DNA from: Brevibacillus choshinensis
Lineage (GTDB): Bacteria > Bacillota > Bacilli > Brevibacillales > Brevibacillaceae
Length of the DNA: 64,000 nt
Direction of reading: 5' to 3'
NCBI RefSeq assembly: GCF_001420695.1
Contig: NZ_LJJB01000007.1
Span: 1,313,890-1,377,889 of the forward strand
Each line of letters begins with the position of its first letter. Position 1 is the stretch's first letter. Under the pieces are notes generated by a model that saw only the letters and a program-made list of their open reading frames with translations, did no database searches and was not told where the DNA came from. Of the stretch, positions 60,037-64,000 are shown one piece after another. The position numbers were made by a program, and so were the translations under genes.

Positions 60037-61143
60037 ATGCTTTCAGACATTCTCGTCGTTGATTTTTCACAGCTTCTGCCGGGTCCTTACGCCACACTTC
60101 GACTGGCAGATCGAGGAGCACAAGTCGTGAAAGTGGAGACGCCACAAGGAGACCCTGCTCGAAAGCCTACGATGATCGACCAAAAAGACAATTACTTGTT
60201 TCGGGCAAATGGACGCAATAAAAAAAGCATCGTCCTCAATCTCAAAGAAGAGTCGCAGCGTTACGTGGCACTCGATTTGATAAGTCAGGCGGACGTGGTG
60301 ATTGAAAGCTTTCGTCCAGGCGTGACCAAGCGCTTGGGGATCAGCTATGAGGATGCGGTAAAAGTAAACCCGGGTATTGTCTATTGCTCCCTATCGGGCT
60401 ATGGCCAGGACGGTCCGATGCAACAGCTCGGGAGTCATGATCTCAACTACATGGCGTTAAGCGGAGCATTGGCCCAGTTAACCGATGACAACGGAAGCCC
60501 CATACCGCCGAGCTTGACCTTTGCAGACATGGCTGGTGGTATGGCAGCAGCAGAAGCGATTTTGGCGGCGCTCGTCCAGCGCGGAAAAACCGGCAAGGGT
60601 GCCTATCTGGATATCGCGATCGCTGATGTCATGTTGACGATGATGACGACTCATGTCTTGTTGGAGTCCGCGACTGGTGAACAGCACGGTCTTTCCAAAT
60701 TGTCCAGAGGTCTAGTCTCCTACGGGATCTATCAGACAAAGGATCAGCGCTTTGTAGCTTTGGCTGCTCTAGAATCAAAGTTTTGGGAGAATTTTTGCGA
60801 GGCCGTTGAAAAGCCGCAGTGGCGATCTGCAGGAATGACTCCACCCCATGATGACAACCCGGTCTATCAAGACATGAAGGCACTTTTTCAAAGCAGGACT
60901 TTGGCGGAGTGGACCGCTTTTTCGCTCCAGGTCGATTGCTGTCTGACTCCCATTTTAGAAGCGGGAGAGTTATACCAGCATCCACAGATGCAGGCTAGAG
61001 GATTGATTCAGGAATGCTGGGGACATCGATACGTGGGGACCAGCTATCAGGAGTCGCGGTTTGTCCTGGATTCAGCTTCACCCGCACCCAAGCTAGGGGA
61101 ACACACGGAAGAGTGGTTGACGAGATTGATGAAAAACTCGTAA
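60037..61143 (+). CDS. CaiB/BaiF family CoA-transferase
   Basis: A 368-residue class III CoA-transferase. The N-terminal ILVVDFSQLLPGPYATLRLADRGAQVVKVE is the family signature. The catalytic Asp is in GSHDLNYMALSGAL, and GMAAAEAILAALVQRGKTGKG follows. It moves CoA from an acyl-CoA donor to a free acid, activating the operon's substrate without ATP. The start is ATG 60037 after AGAGGAGG. It lies 13 bases after the thiolase stop. Confidence 0.92.
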   Translation: MLSDILVVDFSQLLPGPYATLRLADRGAQVVKVETPQGDPARKPTMIDQKDNYLFRANGRNKKSIVLNLKEESQRYVALDLISQADVVIESFRPGVTKRLGISYEDAVKVNPGIVYCSLSGYGQDGPMQQLGSHDLNYMALSGALAQLTDDNGSPIPPSLTFADMAGGMAAAEAILAALVQRGKTGKGAYLDIAIADVMLTMMTTHVLLESATGEQHGLSKLSRGLVSYGIYQTKDQRFVALAALESKFWENFCEAVEKPQWRSAGMTPPHDDNPVYQDMKALFQSRTLAEWTAFSLQVDCCLTPILEAGELYQHPQMQARGLIQECWGHRYVGTSYQESRFVLDSASPAPKLGEHTEEWLTRLMKNS

Positions 61144-61157
61144 AGGGGAGAATCAGG

Positions 61158-61940
61158 ATGGCGTACGAGCAACTCGAGGTACGGGTAGAGAACAAGGTCG
61201 GTCTGATCAAGATGAGCCGGCCAGACATTCGCAATGCCATGGTTCCGGAGCTGCGACGCGAGCTCCACGAAGCTTTGGCTCAGATGGAACAAGATGATCA
61301 GGTGAATGTTCTCGTCCTCACAGGGGATGGCAAGGCGTTTTGTGCAGGTGGAGATTTGGGAGGAATGAACAGGAAGATTGACGCTGTGACGGGCCGGAAA
61401 CGACTGCTGCAATCCCATGAGCTGATACGAACCATTCTACGGCTAGAAAAGCCCGTGATCGCGGCGGTAAACGGAGCGGCAGCGGGAGCAGGATTTAGCG
61501 TCGCTCTTGCCTGCGACATGATCTTTGCTGCCAGATCCTCCTTTTTCGTACAAAGCTTTGTCAATGTGGGACTTGTTCCCGACCTTGGGGCCGTTCATTT
61601 CTTGACCAGCCTACTCGGACCTCATCGCGCCAAGGAGCTGATGTTCACAGGAGACAGGGTATCTGCGGAAAAAGCACAGGAGCTAGGCGTGGTAAATCGC
61701 GTGATGAACGATGAAAGCCTGATGGAAGAAGTAGGAGCGATCGCAGAAAAGATGGCAAAGGGTCCAGCGATTTCGATGGGACTGACAAAAGCAATGGTGA
61801 ATCGCAGCATCCTGGGTCAATTACACGATACGTTTGAAATAGAGGCATTTGCCCAAGGGCTGTGCTTTGAGACGGAAGATTTCAGAGAGGGAGTCAAAGC
61901 ATTCTTTGAAAAGCGTGCTCCTCAATTCTCGGGTCGTTAA
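61158..61940 (+). CDS. enoyl-CoA hydratase/isomerase family protein
   Basis: A 260-residue crotonase-fold enzyme. It has the oxyanion-hole segment GKAFCAGGDLGGM and the later AAVNGAAAGAGFSVALACDM, with the catalytic region FVNVGLVPDLGAVHFL, in which the Asp and surrounding Pro/Gly occupy the second Glu position of some isomerase-type members. It hydrates or isomerises an enoyl-CoA. The start is ATG 61158 after AAAGGGGAG; the long upstream frame from 61014 overlaps the CoA-transferase. Third gene of the operon. Confidence 0.9.
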   Translation: MAYEQLEVRVENKVGLIKMSRPDIRNAMVPELRRELHEALAQMEQDDQVNVLVLTGDGKAFCAGGDLGGMNRKIDAVTGRKRLLQSHELIRTILRLEKPVIAAVNGAAAGAGFSVALACDMIFAARSSFFVQSFVNVGLVPDLGAVHFLTSLLGPHRAKELMFTGDRVSAEKAQELGVVNRVMNDESLMEEVGAIAEKMAKGPAISMGLTKAMVNRSILGQLHDTFEIEAFAQGLCFETEDFREGVKAFFEKRAPQFSGR

Positions 61941-61973
61941 ACGATATGATTTTCTATCGAAGGAGGAATCACG

Positions 61974-63152
61974 ATGTCCACGACGGCTGCCCACGATTCT
62001 CATAAAACGACGCGCCCCTATTTGACGGAGGAGCATCAGATGTTCCGCGAGTCGCTACGCAAGTTTTTGGAAAAGGAAGTCGAGCCCCATTTCGAAAAGT
62101 GGGAAGCGGATGAGTTCATTCCCAGGTCGTATTGGGACAGGATGGGGGAGAACGGGTTTCTTTGCCCGCAGGTGGCACCGGAATATGGGGGTCTCGGTCT
62201 AGATTTTGGATTCTCGATCGTGCTGGCGGAAGAGATCGGTAAAGTCGGGGGAGGACTTGGCGGTCCCGGTTTACACTCCTCGATTGTCGTGCCTTATCTG
62301 GAGTCTTTTGGTACGGAAGAACAAAAGCAAATGTATTTGCCCAAGTGCATCAGTGGTGAAATCGTGACGGCGATAGCTATGACTGAGCCTGCAGCCGGTT
62401 CTGATGTAGCAGGTATTCGGACGACAGCCATTCGTCAGGGTGACCACTACATCGTGAACGGGGAGAAAACGTTCATCACAAACGGCATCCATGCAGATCT
62501 TGTCATCGTTGCGGTCAAGACAGACCCGAAAGCGACGCCTGCACATAGAGGGGTTAGCTTGCTGTTGGTTGATCGAGATACGCCTGGCTTTTCCCGAGGA
62601 AAAAAACTGAAAAAAATAGGCTTGCGCAGCCAGGATACAGCGGAGCTCATTTTCGAAGACGCCAAAGTCCCTGTCTCCCAGCTCTTGGGTGAGGAAGGCA
62701 AAGGCTTTTACTACCTCATGCACAAGCTGCAGCAGGAACGGATTCTCGCAGCTACTGGCGCGCTCGTTGCTGCAGAAGACATGCTTGATCTGACCATTCA
62801 ATATGTAAAGCAGCGGCAAGCTTTCGGTCGTACCATCAGCACGTTCCAGAACACGCAGTTTGAGATTGCGGAAATGGCGACGGATGTACAAATGGCGCGT
62901 ACGTTTGTGGATGACTTGATCGTTCGGCATATGCAAGGACAGGATGTGGTGACTCAGACCTCGATGGCCAAGTGGTGGATTACAGATATGGCCAGACGAA
63001 TGGCTCCGCGCTGCATGCAGCTTCATGGAGGGTATGGTTTTATGGAGGAGTACAAGATCGCCAGACGCTATCGAGATATCGCGGTATCTCCTATCTTTGC
63101 AGGCTCCAACGAAATTATGAAGGTGATCATCGCCAAGAACTTCGGATTGTAA
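61974..63152 (+). CDS. acyl-CoA dehydrogenase (LCAD/IVD-type active site)
   Basis: A 392-residue flavoprotein of the acyl-CoA dehydrogenase family. The FAD/substrate segment AMTEPAAGSDVAGIRTTA is clear, as are RQAFGRTISTFQNTQFEIAEM and LHGGYGFMEEYKIARRYRD. The C-terminal motif reads PIFAGSNEIMK, which lacks the usual catalytic Glu of the short and medium-chain enzymes; instead Glu in LQQERILAA (about residue 255) corresponds to the base of long-chain and isovaleryl types. It oxidises an acyl-CoA to the enoyl-CoA used by the previous gene. The ATG has AAGGAGG upstream. Confidence 0.92.
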   Translation: MSTTAAHDSHKTTRPYLTEEHQMFRESLRKFLEKEVEPHFEKWEADEFIPRSYWDRMGENGFLCPQVAPEYGGLGLDFGFSIVLAEEIGKVGGGLGGPGLHSSIVVPYLESFGTEEQKQMYLPKCISGEIVTAIAMTEPAAGSDVAGIRTTAIRQGDHYIVNGEKTFITNGIHADLVIVAVKTDPKATPAHRGVSLLLVDRDTPGFSRGKKLKKIGLRSQDTAELIFEDAKVPVSQLLGEEGKGFYYLMHKLQQERILAATGALVAAEDMLDLTIQYVKQRQAFGRTISTFQNTQFEIAEMATDVQMARTFVDDLIVRHMQGQDVVTQTSMAKWWITDMARRMAPRCMQLHGGYGFMEEYKIARRYRDIAVSPIFAGSNEIMKVIIAKNFGL

Positions 63153-63182
63153 CCACAAAAAAGTCGACAAAGGAGAATGCGT

Positions 63183-63998
63183 ATGGGTCGTATGTTAGAA
63201 AATCAAATAGCAATTATAACAGGCTCGGGCAGAGGTGTGGGACGAGAAGTCGCCCTGATGATGGCTGAGCATGGTGCGAAAGTGGTCGTATCCGATCGCG
63301 ATGAAGGCCCTGCAAACGAGGTGGCAGCGGAGATCCGGGATAGCGGAGGAGAAGCACTGGTTTATTGCGGGAATGTGACTGCCTCTGATTTTGCGAAAGG
63401 AATCATTGGGGAGACGATCTCAGCATTCGGCAGGCTCGACATTCTGGTGAACAATGCCGGGTACACGTCCGACGCCCTCATTCACAAAATGACGGATGAG
63501 CAGTTTCAGGCGATGCTCGACATTCATCTGATTGCTCCGTTCAGACTGATCCGAGAAGCTTCACCGTACATGCGAGATGCCGCAAAAAAGGAAATCGAAC
63601 AAGGGATTGTCCACCATAGAAAAATCGTGAATGTGTCATCTGTAGCAGGGATCAGCGGGAATGTCGGGCAGGCAAACTACTCATCAGCCAAAGCAGGTAT
63701 GGTCGGTTTGACCAAGACGGTCGCCAAGGAATGGGCAGGATTTAACATCAATTCCAATGCCGTCGCGTTTGGATTTATCGATACGCGGCTGACCCAACCA
63801 AAGGAGCTGGGTGAAACGGTCGATGGCGTAGCCGTAGGCATTCCGGAGAAGGTACGGAATATGTTTATTGATAAAATCCCGCAAAAGCGCGCGGGTGATC
63901 CAAAAGAGGCGGCAGCCGGTATTTTCTATCTCGCGTCTCCACTCTCAAATTACGTCAACGGGCAAGTCTTGCATATTAACGGAGGAACTTATACCTGA
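63183..63998 (+). CDS. short-chain dehydrogenase/reductase (FabG-like)
   Basis: A 271-residue SDR. The nucleotide-binding TGSGRGVGREVA, NNAGYTSDALI, the catalytic Ser in NVSSVAGISG and Tyr-x3-Lys in QANYSSAKAGM are present, and the C-terminus YLASPLSNYVNGQVLHINGG is FabG-like. It would reduce or oxidise a 3-hydroxyacyl-CoA, filling the remaining step between hydratase and thiolase. AAAGGAG fits ATG 63183; ATG 63177 is too near it. Its stop overlaps an ATG (TGATG) at the window edge, so another gene of the operon probably follows. Confidence 0.9.
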   Translation: MGRMLENQIAIITGSGRGVGREVALMMAEHGAKVVVSDRDEGPANEVAAEIRDSGGEALVYCGNVTASDFAKGIIGETISAFGRLDILVNNAGYTSDALIHKMTDEQFQAMLDIHLIAPFRLIREASPYMRDAAKKEIEQGIVHHRKIVNVSSVAGISGNVGQANYSSAKAGMVGLTKTVAKEWAGFNINSNAVAFGFIDTRLTQPKELGETVDGVAVGIPEKVRNMFIDKIPQKRAGDPKEAAAGIFYLASPLSNYVNGQVLHINGGTYT

Positions 63999-64000
63999 TG

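Noticed and set aside
62271-63170. Long minus-strand open frame of 299 codons opposite the acyl-CoA dehydrogenase gene
   Set aside because: It is a shadow of a clearly recognised gene: the protein is Cys/His-rich and low in motif content, with no ribosome site or family likeness.
1-64000. CRISPR arrays, rRNA genes, insertion sequences and known riboswitches
   Set aside because: I looked for regularly spaced repeats, rRNA signatures, transposase motifs with terminal repeats and common riboswitch cores, and saw none that hold up.

Overview
The window looks like the chromosome of a low-to-moderate GC, spore-forming Firmicute of the Brevibacillus/Paenibacillaceae type. This rests on strong AGGAGG-type ribosome sites, many GTG and TTG starts, S-layer-homology (SLH) proteins, a YpdA-type bacillithiol reductase, a XerS-type recombinase, a TipA-like MerR regulator, and many hairpin-plus-T-run terminators. 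The genus is an inference from gene content.

Positions 1-12.4 kb carry small-molecule amide and peptide catabolism. In order there is the end of a sodium:solute symporter, a YtcJ-type amidohydrolase, an N-carbamoyl-amino-acid hydrolase, a nitrilase-fold amidase next to a GNAT gene (together resembling a split YhcX), and a second GNAT. A decayed sigma-54 activator gene follows, then two matching inverted repeats and a near-perfect -24/-12 promoter. That promoter precedes an ECF transporter (two ATPases, T and S components) followed by a P1-family aminopeptidase and an M20 peptidase. Positions 12.5-28.6 kb are mostly housekeeping: oligoendopeptidase F, a LysM-SH3-NlpC/P60 hydrolase, a tRNA cluster (Asp, Thr, Leu, Leu), a DsbA-like oxidoreductase, a VanW protein, an FAH-family hydrolase, a double NlpC/P60 protein, an acyl-CoA synthetase, a monofunctional transglycosylase, XerS, a thioredoxin-like ferredoxin, the kbl-tdh threonine-degradation pair and an AraC regulator.

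Positions 28.6-48.8 kb are a patchwork of remnants and accessory genes. They include an SLH remnant, a putative-sensor membrane protein, one polypeptide joining a histidine kinase to a NarL-type response regulator, and a lipoprotein beta-lactamase-fold hydrolase with C-terminal SLH repeats. A visibly AT-rich block follows: a broken VanX-like D,D-dipeptidase, a serine-hydrolase remnant, a complete dipeptide ABC transporter (dppBCDF plus binding protein), an intact serine hydrolase, a DppA-type D-aminopeptidase, and an OmpR/VanS-like two-component pair. Together these look like a module for taking up and cleaving D-amino-acid peptides, such as cell-wall D-Ala-D-Ala.

Positions 48.8-57.2 kb return to host-like single genes: a GNAT, an enoyl reductase-like dehydrogenase, a GH18 protein with SLH repeats, the YpdA-type reductase, a HIT protein, a 35-residue membrane protein, a VOC protein, a TipA-like MerR regulator with a 19-bp-spacer promoter, a BAAT-type acyl hydrolase and an Rrf2 regulator. 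Positions 57.3-64 kb hold a CBS-AAA+-Fis sigma-54 activator and, behind a second -24/-12 promoter, an acyl-CoA degradation operon: thiolase, CoA-transferase, enoyl-CoA hydratase, acyl-CoA dehydrogenase and a short-chain dehydrogenase. This operon runs off the window.
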